This document shows positions 36,314 through 46,200 of a DNA stretch of 64,000 bases, in pieces; the stretch's first letter is position 1; each line of letters begins with the position of its first letter. The stretch lies in the NCBI RefSeq assembly GCF_000174755.1, contig NZ_ACLQ01000031.1, positions 1 to 64,000 of the forward strand, in the 5' to 3' direction. A program made the translations under genes and the position numbers. Source of the stretch: Capnocytophaga gingivalis ATCC 33624. Its GTDB lineage: Bacteria; Bacteroidota; Bacteroidia; Flavobacteriales; Flavobacteriaceae. A model generated the notes under the pieces. The model was not told the DNA's origin. It was given only the letters and a program-made list of their open reading frames with translations, and did no database searches.

Positions 36314-36613
36314 TTATCTTCTTCGTTTTACCTTGACAAGAATAGATAACAAAAAAGCACCTATATTGATAAAATCACTGATAAAAAGAGTATAAAGCCA
36401 TAGCATTCCTCTGTAGAAATCACCTTTGAAAAGTATATAGAACAGATACTGATAAAGGATATGGAGCGCAAAACCCATAGCCAAAGACATAGGAATAAAA
36501 TAAGACATTGCTTTTTTGGAAAAGAAATATATCCCTATAAGGAAAGGGATTGAAAGCAATAAGGCCTTCATATAGAGAGAAATATTGTCTGTTAAGACCT
36601 GATAACTCATCAC
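36314..36613 (-). CDS. Small membrane protein of unknown function
   Basis: This is a 99 aa hydrophobic protein with three or four predicted transmembrane helices (about 12-32, 35-62, 67-92) and a basic C-terminus (VKVKRRR). I recognise no family. Support for it being real comes from the membrane pattern, the Lys/Arg tail and a well-formed promoter just upstream. The start could be the first or second Met, one codon apart. An overlapping frame on the same strand is also open but has no better features. Confidence 0.6.
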   Translation of the reverse strand: MMSYQVLTDNISLYMKALLLSIPFLIGIYFFSKKAMSYFIPMSLAMGFALHILYQYLFYILFKGDFYRGMLWLYTLFISDFINIGAFLLSILVKVKRRR

Positions 36614-36625
36614 TCAAATTTTCTG

Positions 36626-36654
36626 CAAAGGTACTAAATATTTCTCAGAACAAG
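36626..36654 (-). promoter_or_regulatory. Promoter for the small membrane protein gene
   Basis: On the minus strand CTTG (36651-36654) and TACCTTTG (36626-36633) are 17 bases apart. The -7 box ends 12 bases before the first ATG. Confidence 0.6.
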
Positions 36655-36710
36655 AAAATCACTATCAAAAAAATCTATAGTAATAAGCCTTTTTATTTCA
36701 TTTTTTGTAG

Positions 36711-36718
36711 TACTTTTG
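36711..36718 (+). promoter_or_regulatory. -7 box for fixH
   Basis: TACTTTTG matches TAnnTTTG and ends 21 bases before the fixH ATG. The T-rich upstream sequence has no TTTG at the usual spacing. Confidence 0.5.
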
Positions 36719-36739
36719 CTCCAATAAAAATAGACCTAT

Positions 36740-37201
36740 ATGAAACTTAGTTGGGGCACAGGGATTCTCCTGGCCATCTTAGCCTTTGTAGGCTTTATCA
36801 TGTATTTCTTCGTCATTACTTTAGTGGACAAGCAGTATGATCATGAATTGGTTACTGAGAACTATTATGCTCAGGAATTAGACTTTCAGAAGGACATTGA
36901 TGCTCAGAAACAGACACTTGATGCACACATGCAAGTGGAACTCTCCTACACCAAGGGTGCCAAAGAGGGGATTCGCTTTGACTTTCCTTCGGAGGTTGCA
37001 GGCAAGTCGGTGGTAGGAGTTATCTCTTTCTATCGCCCTTCGGATAGCAAAAAAGACTTTACCTTGCCTATCACCTCCTTGGATAACTGCTCTCTAAAAG
37101 TCCCTGCCGACTTGCTCACTGAAGGGCGCTGGAATATCCGTGTGGAATATAGTTTTGAAGGAAAGAATTACCTAACCCTATTTGACAAAGTTAATTATTA
37201 G
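36740..37201 (+). CDS. fixH: FixH-family cbb3 oxidase assembly protein
   Basis: FixH proteins sit in the inner membrane and assist maturation of cbb3-type cytochrome oxidase. This one has 153 aa with an N-terminal transmembrane helix (about 7-27). The conserved segment VDKQYDHELVTENYYAQELDFQ follows, then a periplasmic beta domain (GVISFYRPSDSKKDFTL, GRWNIRVEYSFEGKNY). The ccoNOP and ccoG genes expected upstream are missing; the upstream neighbour is divergent. The next gene starts at the base after its stop, so the two are translationally close-coupled. Confidence 0.9.
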   Translation: MKLSWGTGILLAILAFVGFIMYFFVITLVDKQYDHELVTENYYAQELDFQKDIDAQKQTLDAHMQVELSYTKGAKEGIRFDFPSEVAGKSVVGVISFYRPSDSKKDFTLPITSLDNCSLKVPADLLTEGRWNIRVEYSFEGKNYLTLFDKVNY

Positions 37202-37900
37202 ATGCTCGTCCTCGCTTTCACTTTAGGACTATTTGGGAGTCTTCATTGTGTAGGTATGTGTGGCCCTATTGCCTTGCTGATTCCTCTGCAAAGACAGCGC
37301 AAGGGCTTTCGCTACCTCCAATTAGGTGCTTATTTCATAGGTAAAACCCTTACCTATGCCCTTATGGGCTTGCTCTTTGGTCTTGTAGGAGAAGGAGTTT
37401 TTATCGCTGAGTACCAGCAGGAATTTTCTATTTTTGCAGGTCTTCTGATGATTCTTATGGGACTTTTCTCCCTATTGCACCTCCGTGTAAAAGGTCTTGG
37501 CAACCCACTGCTCAAGGGATTTTCTCTACTGAAAAATGCCTTAGGAAAGCAACTTTCAAAAAAAACCGTCACAAGCTCGCTCTCTATTGGTTTTCTCAAT
37601 GGGTTTCTACCTTGTGGACTTGTCTATACTGCTCTATTTGGAGCGCTGGCTATGGGCAATTGGAGGGGAAGTATGACCTATATGGCCGTATTTGGAGTGG
37701 GCACCATTCCCCTGATGCTCTTACTCATCCTCTTAGGTGATTTCTTGCCTCTTGCTCTTAGAAGAAGGCTCAACCAATGGCTACCCTTAGTGGTAATTTT
37801 GGTAGGGATATTGTTCATTTTACGCGGCTTAGGTCTAGGAATTCCATACCTCTCCCCTGCAGATACTCATCTGATACTCCACCCAAAGGCAGATTGCTAA
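37202..37900 (+). CDS. TauE/SafE-like (UreH/DsbD-type) membrane protein, probable oxidase copper assembly
   Basis: This 232 aa membrane protein has about six transmembrane helices and belongs to the UreH/DsbD-like group often annotated as sulfite exporter TauE/SafE. Its first helix holds the conserved GSLHCVGMCGPIALL motif, whose His, Cys, Met and Cys suggest metal (copper) handling. A second conserved patch is NGFLPCGLVYTALFGAL. In Flavobacteriia a gene of this type normally follows fixH in cbb3 oxidase loci, and here it starts directly after the fixH stop. A role in copper delivery to the oxidase is inferred from that context. Confidence 0.86.
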   Translation: MLVLAFTLGLFGSLHCVGMCGPIALLIPLQRQRKGFRYLQLGAYFIGKTLTYALMGLLFGLVGEGVFIAEYQQEFSIFAGLLMILMGLFSLLHLRVKGLGNPLLKGFSLLKNALGKQLSKKTVTSSLSIGFLNGFLPCGLVYTALFGALAMGNWRGSMTYMAVFGVGTIPLMLLLILLGDFLPLALRRRLNQWLPLVVILVGILFILRGLGLGIPYLSPADTHLILHPKADC

Positions 37901-37912
37901 TGCTTATTATTT

Positions 37913-39544
37913 ATGAAAAACTTTTGCTTATTACTTCTGCTCTTGTTTACCTCCTGTGGTATCTTTCATAAGAAAATAAGTCCGCCAGAGACCTCTCTAT
38001 ACTCTTCACAGACACCTGTGGTGGAGAATCTTCACGATTCCTTGTATTCCTTTGGGGACAACTATCTTATCCGCAACAAACAAGGAATATGGGAGCTGTA
38101 CCTCTCTGGCAACCCGCTACAATTGGGACTCAATTCTGGCGCCCTGACCCAAAGACTCTACCACCGTCAGGACAGTCTTCTTTTTACCAAGCTCAAAGAC
38201 TTTGTCCCCTCCGAGCGGAAACAGCGCTTTCTGTACAAATTTCTCAAATGGTTCAATCGAGATATCGATAAGAATATCCTCCCCATCTATAGAGCAGAAC
38301 TCTACGGACAATCCCGCTATGCCGATAGCCTCTTTGACTATATAGCTCCTAAGTATGAGCGCAGCCTATACCTGCACTCAGCCCATGACATAGGGCATGC
38401 CTTACAGGATCTGATGCTGGTAGGGTGCTCCTCCTTAGCCGCATGGGGCAAGCATACCGAAGGGGGGAAGCTCCTTATAGGGCGCAACTTTGACTTCTAC
38501 CTCTCGGACGATTTCGCCACCGAGAAAATCGTTCGCTTTGTTCGTCCCACTCAGGGGTATCCCTTTATGTCTTATGCTTGGGGAGGGATGATTGGGGTCA
38601 TGTCGGGCATGAACACCGAAGGGCTTACTGTAACGATTAATGCAGGTAAGTCCAATATTCCTCTGAAAGCACGCACCCCCATCTCTCTCCTGTGTAGAGA
38701 AATATTACAATTTGCCACCACCACTGGAGAAGCTATCGCGATTGCAAAAAAAAGAAAAATATTTGTCTCCGAGGCAATTATGGTAGCAAGTGCCAAAGAA
38801 CGCAAGGCTATCTTGATAGAAGTCTCCCCAAAGAAGTTTGGCGTATATGAGGTAGATAATGGTATACTACTATGTGCCAATCACTTTCAAAGCCCTACTT
38901 ATGCCAAAGACAAAAAAAACCTCAAGCAAATAGCTCAAACACATACTGCCTATCGTTATGCAAAAATGCAGGAATTAGTAGCCGAAAATGAGCAACTTAC
39001 TCCTGAAAAAATAGCCAATATTCTTCGTAATACCGAAGGATTACAGGGAAAATCTTTAGGCTATGGAAACGAAAAAGCCCTTAACCAACTTCTGGCTCAT
39101 CATAGTGTTATCTTCTCCCCAGAGGAACGTATCGCTTGGGTCTCTACAGCTCCCTATCAGTTAGGGGAGTTTGTCGCCTATGATCTGAAAGAAATTTTCA
39201 AAGGAGAAACATATGCTCCTCATACAGTATATCCACAGACTAATGAGAATATTCCTGCGGATCCCTTTCTTTATACACAAGCCTATAAGGACTATGAAGC
39301 CTACAGACAACTCGAACAGCGACTCAGCCAGCAATTGAGAGAGAAAACTACTATACAGATAAGTGATTACCTCTCCCTAACCTCTCTTAATCCCAATTAT
39401 TGGAAAGGCTATTACCTACTTGGAGAGGCTTATTGGGCAAATGGACAATATGAAGAAGCCAAAGAACAATATAAAATAGCGCTGACGAAGGAGATTCCCT
39501 ATGCTGTAGAAAAGGAACGTATAGAAAAGAGACTTAAAGATTGA
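37913..39544 (+). CDS. C45-family Ntn hydrolase lipoprotein with C-terminal TPR
   Basis: The C45 family (penicillin acyltransferase-like) are N-terminal nucleophile amidases that self-cleave to expose a Cys. This 543 aa protein has a lipoprotein signal (LLFTSC, Cys15). The hydrolase domain spans about residues 100-460, with the likely nucleophile Cys172 in LVGCSSLAAWG and the following GGKLLIGRNFDFY motif. The C-terminus carries one or two TPR units (YYLLGEAYWANGQYEEAKEQYKIAL). As C172 is internal, autoproteolysis would release about 171 residues. It starts 12 bases after the preceding membrane protein, so it is co-transcribed with fixH. The substrate (N-acyl amino acid, bile-salt-like or beta-lactam) cannot be told from sequence. 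Confidence 0.84.
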   Translation: MKNFCLLLLLLFTSCGIFHKKISPPETSLYSSQTPVVENLHDSLYSFGDNYLIRNKQGIWELYLSGNPLQLGLNSGALTQRLYHRQDSLLFTKLKDFVPSERKQRFLYKFLKWFNRDIDKNILPIYRAELYGQSRYADSLFDYIAPKYERSLYLHSAHDIGHALQDLMLVGCSSLAAWGKHTEGGKLLIGRNFDFYLSDDFATEKIVRFVRPTQGYPFMSYAWGGMIGVMSGMNTEGLTVTINAGKSNIPLKARTPISLLCREILQFATTTGEAIAIAKKRKIFVSEAIMVASAKERKAILIEVSPKKFGVYEVDNGILLCANHFQSPTYAKDKKNLKQIAQTHTAYRYAKMQELVAENEQLTPEKIANILRNTEGLQGKSLGYGNEKALNQLLAHHSVIFSPEERIAWVSTAPYQLGEFVAYDLKEIFKGETYAPHTVYPQTNENIPADPFLYTQAYKDYEAYRQLEQRLSQQLREKTTIQISDYLSLTSLNPNYWKGYYLLGEAYWANGQYEEAKEQYKIALTKEIPYAVEKERIEKRLKD

Positions 39545-39554
39545 ACCTTGGGGC

Positions 39555-40655
39555 TCATTCTTCCTCCGATGACAAATCAAAAGGAAGAGTATAGAAAAAC
39601 TCATCAAGGAAAATTTCCCCAAAGTCCGCTGTATCAAGCTGTATTTCTTGTTTCTCTCCATTGACCAAGGTAATTATCCCTATTTTGTGAAGCAGTATAG
39701 CATCGGGCTGAGCATAGAAAGTAACATAGCTTTTGACTTGTTTTTGAGTATCCCCATCTGAATAACCGCCTTGCCCTTCTGTGGTGAAGTATTTCCCTTT
39801 GACTACAATTTCATAAGAATTACCTCCATAGAGACTACTCTTTAGGTGAAGTCCTTCATTGACAAGCACCTTGTACTGATCCTTTTCTTGGCTTAACAGT
39901 ACAATAATAGGCTGTTGCGGCATTCTGGAATTGGTAGGAGAAAAAACAAAGATATGATCCTCATATCCATCCCCATTAAGGTCTGCCGACTTCTCTTTGT
40001 CCTTTGTATAGAACCCTGCCGACTCTATACGGGCTACAAAGGCGGCAGCATCGGTGATATGTACTTGATCCTTGTTGGGCTTAATCAGTTGCTCTTCCAA
40101 TCCCTCTGATGCTTTAAGATATTCATAAATATTCCATGGATTATTGGTTATGGAGATAGGTTCTTCCCTTGTCCAATGCCCATCCTTGAGCTTATAGAAA
40201 ATAATCTTGGCGAATTCCTTCATTCTATATCCACTGACGGAATCTGGTTCCAAATATTTCTTATCGACAATGGCAAGCAATACATTGAAGTTCTGAGCTA
40301 TCTGTTGGGGAGACATCTCCTTGATAGGATTAAAAACTACATCCACCCAATCCTGTTTGTCCCCATAGTACATAGCTGCCCTAACTACTTTAGTGTCGAA
40401 CTGTTCATTCTTTGGATAGAGAAAGATATCTACCTGCCCGAAAGGGTTTTCCTCCTCTGGGCAAGCCTCATTAGCAAAGTAATAACCATTTTTTTCGATA
40501 TCCTTCAGCTCACTCAGGTCAAAACGTGCACAGCCGATGAGCTTGTACAATGCCGCCTCTACCTTAGGTGTGAGAGATTCATCATTGATAGTAGGGGTAT
40601 GCTTAGGACACCCCCACAAAAGAAGTGCTAAAAAAACTAAGAAGATTCTATACAT
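39555..40655 (-). CDS. Lipoprotein of unknown function with EF-hand-like motif
   Basis: This is a 366 aa lipoprotein (LLWGC, Cys16). No family is recognised. An Asp-rich DLNGDGYEDHIFVFSP segment near residue 225 resembles calcium-binding loops of VCBS/FG-GAP repeats. The C-terminal part is beta-rich and ends acidic (DLSSEEE). It is last of three minus-strand genes behind the NhaP antiporter. It converges on the C45 gene with only 10 bases between stops and no obvious terminator hairpin. Confidence 0.75.
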   Translation of the reverse strand: MYRIFLVFLALLLWGCPKHTPTINDESLTPKVEAALYKLIGCARFDLSELKDIEKNGYYFANEACPEEENPFGQVDIFLYPKNEQFDTKVVRAAMYYGDKQDWVDVVFNPIKEMSPQQIAQNFNVLLAIVDKKYLEPDSVSGYRMKEFAKIIFYKLKDGHWTREEPISITNNPWNIYEYLKASEGLEEQLIKPNKDQVHITDAAAFVARIESAGFYTKDKEKSADLNGDGYEDHIFVFSPTNSRMPQQPIIVLLSQEKDQYKVLVNEGLHLKSSLYGGNSYEIVVKGKYFTTEGQGGYSDGDTQKQVKSYVTFYAQPDAILLHKIGIITLVNGEKQEIQLDTADFGEIFLDEFFYTLPFDLSSEEE

Positions 40656-40691
40656 AATGGATTAGGGTTAATTTGCAAGAGACTACTTCAC

Positions 40692-41456
40692 TCAAAAATA
40701 TTCTATCTGTCGCTCAATAATTGTCTTTGGTTTGCCATCTTGATACTCGAAACGCTCTATCCAATTGCCGTTTTTATCATATTTGTAATGAAAGGTATTC
40801 TTCTGAGCAAAATTTCTCTTGAGCAACGAAAGAATACGGTCGTAATCTCCATGACCATTGTAGCGATACTTCCCTTTGTTGAATATATTCTCTCCTTTGT
40901 CCACTATATGTTGTTCCTGCTCCAAGAGTCGCCCTTTACTATCATAGGAAGAGTGAATTTTCATAGAAAAATCCTCTCCTAGGAAATTGCTCTCCTTAGC
41001 CAATCCCTTGTCATTATAGATAAACAAAGCAGAATACTCCAAGTCTCCATTCTGATCATAGGTCTCTTCCTTGGTCACATTGCCTTGTGCATCACAATTG
41101 AAGAGTGTAAGCCCCACCTTTTCCTTTTTCGGGTTGAGATGTAGCTTGTACTTCTTGGCTCCCTGGGCATTGTACACATACTCATAGCGAAGTGTCTCGG
41201 CATTCTTATCATCAAAATAGATTTCCAAGATAATATTTCCTTGTGAATCAAAAGTTTTTTCCAGATTCATCTCGGCTATAAGTGCCCCCTTCTGCGCCAT
41301 TGCGCCATTTTCTATGACATGATACCCCTTAATACGAAGTGTTTTTATAGCTTTTTGGAGCCTTTCCCTACTCCAATCTGTCTTATGTTGTCCATAGGAG
41401 AGAGAAAAGACCCCCCAGAGACAACAGATATATAACAACCTACATATTTTCATCAT
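40692..41456 (-). CDS. Exported YD-repeat-like protein of unknown function
   Basis: This 254 aa protein has a signal peptide (about 1-22, ending SYGQ). The rest consists of short beta-hairpin units such as TFDSQGNIILEIYFDD, NCDAQGNVTKEETYDQNGD and YKYDKNGNWIERFEYQDG, which resemble YD/MORN-like repeats in Bacteroidota exported proteins. There is no enzyme motif. It lies 11 bases after the antiporter gene and 36 bases before the next lipoprotein gene, suggesting one transcript. Confidence 0.75.
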   Translation of the reverse strand: MMKICRLLYICCLWGVFSLSYGQHKTDWSRERLQKAIKTLRIKGYHVIENGAMAQKGALIAEMNLEKTFDSQGNIILEIYFDDKNAETLRYEYVYNAQGAKKYKLHLNPKKEKVGLTLFNCDAQGNVTKEETYDQNGDLEYSALFIYNDKGLAKESNFLGEDFSMKIHSSYDSKGRLLEQEQHIVDKGENIFNKGKYRYNGHGDYDRILSLLKRNFAQKNTFHYKYDKNGNWIERFEYQDGKPKTIIERQIEYF

Positions 41457-41467
41457 TCAAGAATAAA

Positions 41468-42775
41468 TTACTCCCTTATTTTACGCTGTTGAGCAGCTCT
41501 GATACGCTTAAGTCTAAGCATCACCTCGTCTTGATGAAGGGCTTTCTTAGCCACTTTTCCTACTGTAAGTCCCTGTACTAAGATAGAGAACAATACTACT
41601 ATATAAGTAATCTGCAAAAGTGTTTCCTTCATCCCTGCATGATCCTGTGGAATAGAAAGCACCAAGGCGATAGAGACGCCCCCACGTACTCCCCCCCATA
41701 CCATAGTAATGAGGGAACCTCGTGAATAGGAGCTGACCTTGCGCAAAATCGTTTGTGCAGGTATATAAATAGCCAGTGCGCGCGCCAAGAGACATACAAT
41801 AATAGTGATAGCACCTAGAAGAAACTGCTTATCCAAATTGTCAATCAATAGCATCTCAAAACCTATAAAAAGAAAGAGGATAGCATTCATAATCTCATCC
41901 ACAATCGCCCAGAACTTACTAAGATAATCCCTATTTTCCTCACTGCTGGCTTTCTTTCCTACATTACCCACAAAAAGTCCTGCAATAACCATTGCCAAAG
42001 GAGAGGACACATGAGAGGCCTTGGCAATAAGAAATCCTCCCATAACCACCGCAAGGGTTACTAGCACACTCACATGGTAATCATCTGCTTTTTTCATCAT
42101 CTCAGAAGCAAGAAAGCCTAAAATCACTCCTAGGAAAATTCCTCCTCCTGCCTCCAAAAGAAAAAGCTTAGTAATGGCATTGAACGAAGGCTCAAAAGCC
42201 GCATCAGTAGCCAGCTTGAGTACCACGGCGAACATCACCACAGCTACCCCATCATTGAAAAGAGATTCTCCTGTGATCTTCGTCTCAATACGCTTGGGCA
42301 CATTGGCCTGCTTGAGTACGCCCAAAACCACAATAGGATCCGTAGGCGAAATAAGAGTACCAAAGAGCAAGCAATATAGATAAGGGATATCCATTCCTAC
42401 CCAATGAGCAATATAGTACAACAGACCAGAAATAATAAATGCTGAGAGCACCACACTCACAGTAGCATAGGTAAAAATAGGCAATTTATACTCCTTCAAA
42501 TCGGAGACATTGATATGTAATGCAGCTGCAAAAAGCAGGAAATTAAGCATCGCACTCATCAAGATTTCTGTAAAGTCGAACCCCTGCAAGAGAGACTCCA
42601 ACTTATGAGAGAGACCTGCAAAAATGACCTCCCCAAAGAGACGTATCCCCACCGATACCATCATGGCGACAACCATAATCCCTATAGTCATTGGGAGCTT
42701 TATGTACCTTACATTTACATAAGAAAACAAAGCTGCCAATACAATAATTACAGAAAATGCGTAGTATAATTCCAT
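41468..42775 (-). CDS. Cation:proton antiporter, CPA1 (NhaP/NHE) family
   Basis: This is an inner-membrane Na+(K+)/H+ exchanger of 435 aa with about 12 hydrophobic helices. The CPA1 signature [15 protein letters not shown] is present, as is the ion-binding Asn174-Asp175 in [14 protein letters not shown] conserved Arg-containing helix ([15 protein letters not shown]) lies near residue 360. The short basic C-terminal tail ([14 protein letters not shown]) has no regulatory domain. A strong promoter precedes it, and two unknown exported proteins follow in the same unit. Ion specificity cannot be assigned. Confidence 0.92.
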   Translation of the reverse strand: MELYYAFSVIIVLAALFSYVNVRYIKLPMTIGIMVVAMMVSVGIRLFGEVIFAGLSHKLESLLQGFDFTEILMSAMLNFLLFAAALHINVSDLKEYKLPIFTYATVSVVLSAFIISGLLYYIAHWVGMDIPYLYCLLFGTLISPTDPIVVLGVLKQANVPKRIETKITGESLFNDGVAVVMFAVVLKLATDAAFEPSFNAITKLFLLEAGGGIFLGVILGFLASEMMKKADDYHVSVLVTLAVVMGGFLIAKASHVSSPLAMVIAGLFVGNVGKKASSEENRDYLSKFWAIVDEIMNAILFLFIGFEMLLIDNLDKQFLLGAITIIVCLLARALAIYIPAQTILRKVSSYSRGSLITMVWGGVRGGVSIALVLSIPQDHAGMKETLLQITYIVVLFSILVQGLTVGKVAKKALHQDEVMLRLKRIRAAQQRKIRE

Positions 42776-42792
42776 ATTGTTTTTAATTTGGG

Positions 42793-42823
42793 CAAAAATA
42801 CAAAAATAATGATAAATGACAAA
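42793..42823 (-). promoter_or_regulatory. Promoter of the antiporter unit
   Basis: On the minus strand TTTG (42820-42823) and TATTTTTG (42793-42800) are 19 bases apart, an ideal match, ending 17 bases before the ATG at 42775. Confidence 0.8.
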
Positions 42824-43165
42824 CGACTAAAGAGAATTTTATTCGTTATTTGTCATGCTGCCGCTCTTTAGAAGAAGGCAATATACTTTCAGCCTTATTC
42901 AACAAGTTATCTCAAGAACACCTTTTTGCAGTTTTCTCCTCAAACAGCAGCCTCTCAAGCAATTCTTTCTGATCCTACCACATTTCATAAGTGATTTTCT
43001 GGGGTTTTATCCCCCAATCGTCCAAGGAGATAAGCATCTTGACAGCATTAAGTAGCTCTCGTATAGAAGAGTAAACGGTCTTCTCCTCTTGTACTTGAGG
43101 CTGACCCCTTGACAATACACCATAGGATTTAGTAATCACTACTAAAACTCAAAACTCAAAACTTG
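42824..43165. other. Intergenic region with possible coding remnant
   Basis: No intact gene is seen between the two divergent promoters. On the minus strand a GTG-started frame (43139 to the stop at 42975) encodes about 54 residues containing TVYSSIRELLNAVKMLISL and DDWGIKPQKITYEMW, which reads like real protein but has no recognised family. The plus-strand 66-codon frame over it has no feature of its own. It could be the 3' end of a lost gene. Confidence 0.35.
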
Positions 43166-43196
43166 TTTGCCATTTGTTATTATTTTTGTATTTTTG
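43166..43196 (+). promoter_or_regulatory. ccsBA promoter
   Basis: TTTG (43166-43169) and TATTTTTG (43189-43196) are 19 bases apart. The -7 box ends 21 bases before the ATG at 43218. A second TATTTTTG copy is at 43181-43188. Confidence 0.82.
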
Positions 43197-43217
43197 TACC
43201 CTGAAAACATTTGAAAA

Positions 43218-46200
43218 ATGCTTAAAAAACTTACTCAAATCCTTATTTCTACACGCCTAATGGCGGTGCTTTTCTTAGTCTATGGAGCGGCTCTTGCTAT
43301 GGGTACTTTTGTAGAAACATGGTACAATACTGACACCGCAAAAATCTGGATCTACAATGCTTGGTGGTTCGAACTCATCATGGTACTTTTTGTAGTGAAT
43401 TTCATAGGAAACATTGGCAGGTATCGCCTACTTAAGCGTGAGAACTGGGCTGTCTTTGTCCTACATGCTTCTTGGATATTCATTATTGTAGGCGCTGGAG
43501 TTACTCGATACATCAGCGATGAGGGCAAGCTCGCCCTACGCGAAGGTGAGGAGGCTGATTTCTACACCTCGGAGCTAACCTATATTACTGCTCAGGTCGA
43601 TGGCATCTACGAGGGACAACCCTTGCGTAAAGCCAAACAGACAGAGGTACTCTTCTCTGAGTTCACCTCGAACAACTACAGTTGGGCTTCGGACTTCAAG
43701 GGAAAGGATTTCCATATAGAACTCACCCGATTCATAGCCAATGCTGAGGAATCCTTTGTAGAGGATCCCTCCGGCGAGGAATACCTCAAGATTGTAGAAA
43801 GCTCTGGAGGGGAAGGACACGAACATTATCTCAAAGTAGGTAGTCTCGAGAACTTCCATGGGCTACCTATTTCCCTGAACAAACCTACCGAAGGGGCTAT
43901 CAACCTACAGATTACTCCAGAAGGAAGCTATATCAGTAGCCCTTATTTGGGCAGCTATATGACTATGACAGACCAAAAGGTTTTCACTGTGGCTAAGGAT
44001 AGTATGCAACCCCTCCAATATCGCTGCCTATACAACATAGGGGGCATGCGCTTTGTATTACCAGAACCTCTTAAGAAAGGAAAAATGGTTATGGCTTCTA
44101 TTGCGGCAAACAAACGAACTGCGGCTGACCAAAGCGCCCTTCTGATGAAGATCAGTTGTGGTGGAGAAACCAAGGAGGTAGAGGTTCTCGGCAGGCGTGA
44201 TGTGATCAACCCTCCTACTTCAGTAGAGGTAGGTGGACTTACCTTCCACCTGAACTATGGCTCGGTACGTACCCCCTTACCCTTCAAGGTGAAATTGGAT
44301 GACTTTATTGCAGACAAATACCCTGGTACTGATCGTAGCTACTCTTCTTTCAAGAGCAAAGTGACCGTAACAGCACCTGAGGAGTCTTTCAAATATGATA
44401 TCTACATGAATAATATCCTTAACTATAAGGGCTATCGCTTCTTCCAAGCCAATTTCTTTCCTGACGAACAGGGAACTATCCTCTCTGTTAATCATGATTT
44501 TTGGGGAACTTTACTTACTTATATCGGTTATACCCTGCTCTATATTGGCCTTATTGCCAGCATGTTCTTCGGAAAGACACGCTTTGTACAACTGAGCCAA
44601 AAACTCAAAAAACTCTCCCTCAAGCGCAAAGGAACCCTCATCCTCTTGGCTATGTTCTTCTGGGTCGGAGGTTATGCACAACATAACTCTTTTGAACTAA
44701 CTCCCAAACAGATAGACTCCCTTATCAAGGCTACTACTGTGAAAAAGGAACATGCTGACCGCTTCGCTCACTTAGTAATACAAGACGAAGACGGTCGTAT
44801 GAAACCTATCAATACCTTTGCTTCTGAATTGCTCAGAAAAGTCAGCAAGGCCGATACTTTCCGCGGACTGGATGCCAATCAGGTATTCCTCTCTATGCTT
44901 CTGAATCGTCAGCTATGGTACAATGTAGATTTTTTCTATATCAAGAAAGACAATGATAGTTTACATAAGATCTTAGGTGTAGAAAAAGGTCTCAAGCGTG
45001 TACGTGCTTTGGACTTCTTAGACCAAGAATATAACAACAAACTTAACCCCTACTTGGTAGAGGCTTATTCCACTTCCAACCCTAACCAATTCCAAAAAGA
45101 ATTCAAAGAAGTGGACATGAAGATGCACCTTTTAGAACGTGCCCTTTCGGGAAGTATGTTGCGTATCTTTCCTCTGAAGGATAGTCCTAACAACAAGTGG
45201 ATTTCCCCATTGGACATCTACGAGAATCCTCGCTATACCCAAGACTCATTGGAAGTTGGATTTATCAAACATGCCTTCCGCTGGTACCTCTCTTCGGTAA
45301 AGGAAGCTACTGAAACAGGGGATTACACGGAGGCCGACAAGATTTTGAGTTTGCTCAAGGAAAACCAACGTGCCGTAGGTAAGGCTGTGATCCCTTCTGA
45401 GAGACAAATCGATGCCGAGATTCTGTACAACAAATATGATGTTTTCAAAAGTCTCTTTAGCTGGTACTTATATGTAGGAACTCTCATGTTCGTTGTGCTA
45501 ATAGCTCGTATTTTCAGAGAGCGAAAAGTGCTACGCATCATCACCCAAGTGTGTACAGGGTTACTCTTTTTCCTCTTTGCCCTACATACCGCAGGACTTG
45601 CCTTCCGCTGGTATATCTCAGGTCACGCCCCTTGGAGCGATGCCTATGAGAGTATGATCTATGTAGCATGGGCTACCATGGGTATTGGTTTGTGCTTTGC
45701 CCGTCGCTCACCGCTGAGCCTCGCCTCCACCGCCTTTGTAACCTCCATGATCCTGATGATAGCACACTGGAACTGGCTTGACCCTTCTATAGGCAACCTA
45801 CAACCTGTACTCAATAGCTACTGGTTGATGCTCCATGTGGCGGTGATTGTAGGTAGCTATGGACCTTTTACCTTGGGAATGATCTTAGGAGCTATTAACC
45901 TCTTACTCATGATCCTTACCACGTCAAAGAACCGAGAAAAAATCAAGGGTGTAATAGATGAACTGACTATTGTCAATGAGTTAGCACTCACTGTAGGGCT
46001 TATTATGCTCACCATTGGGAACTTCTTGGGAGCTCAGTGGGCCAATGAGAGCTGGGGACGCTACTGGGGCTGGGATCCAAAGGAGACTTGGGCACTGGTG
46101 AGCATCATGGTTTATGCCTTTGTGATTCATATGCGTATTGTACCCTCCTTACGTGGCGTGTGGAGCTTTAACTTTGCCAGTGTGGTAGCCTTTGCCAGTA

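Noticed and set aside
42855-43055. 66-codon plus-strand frame before ccsBA
   Set aside because: It has no promoter, family or homologue that I recognise, and overlaps a more protein-like remnant on the other strand.
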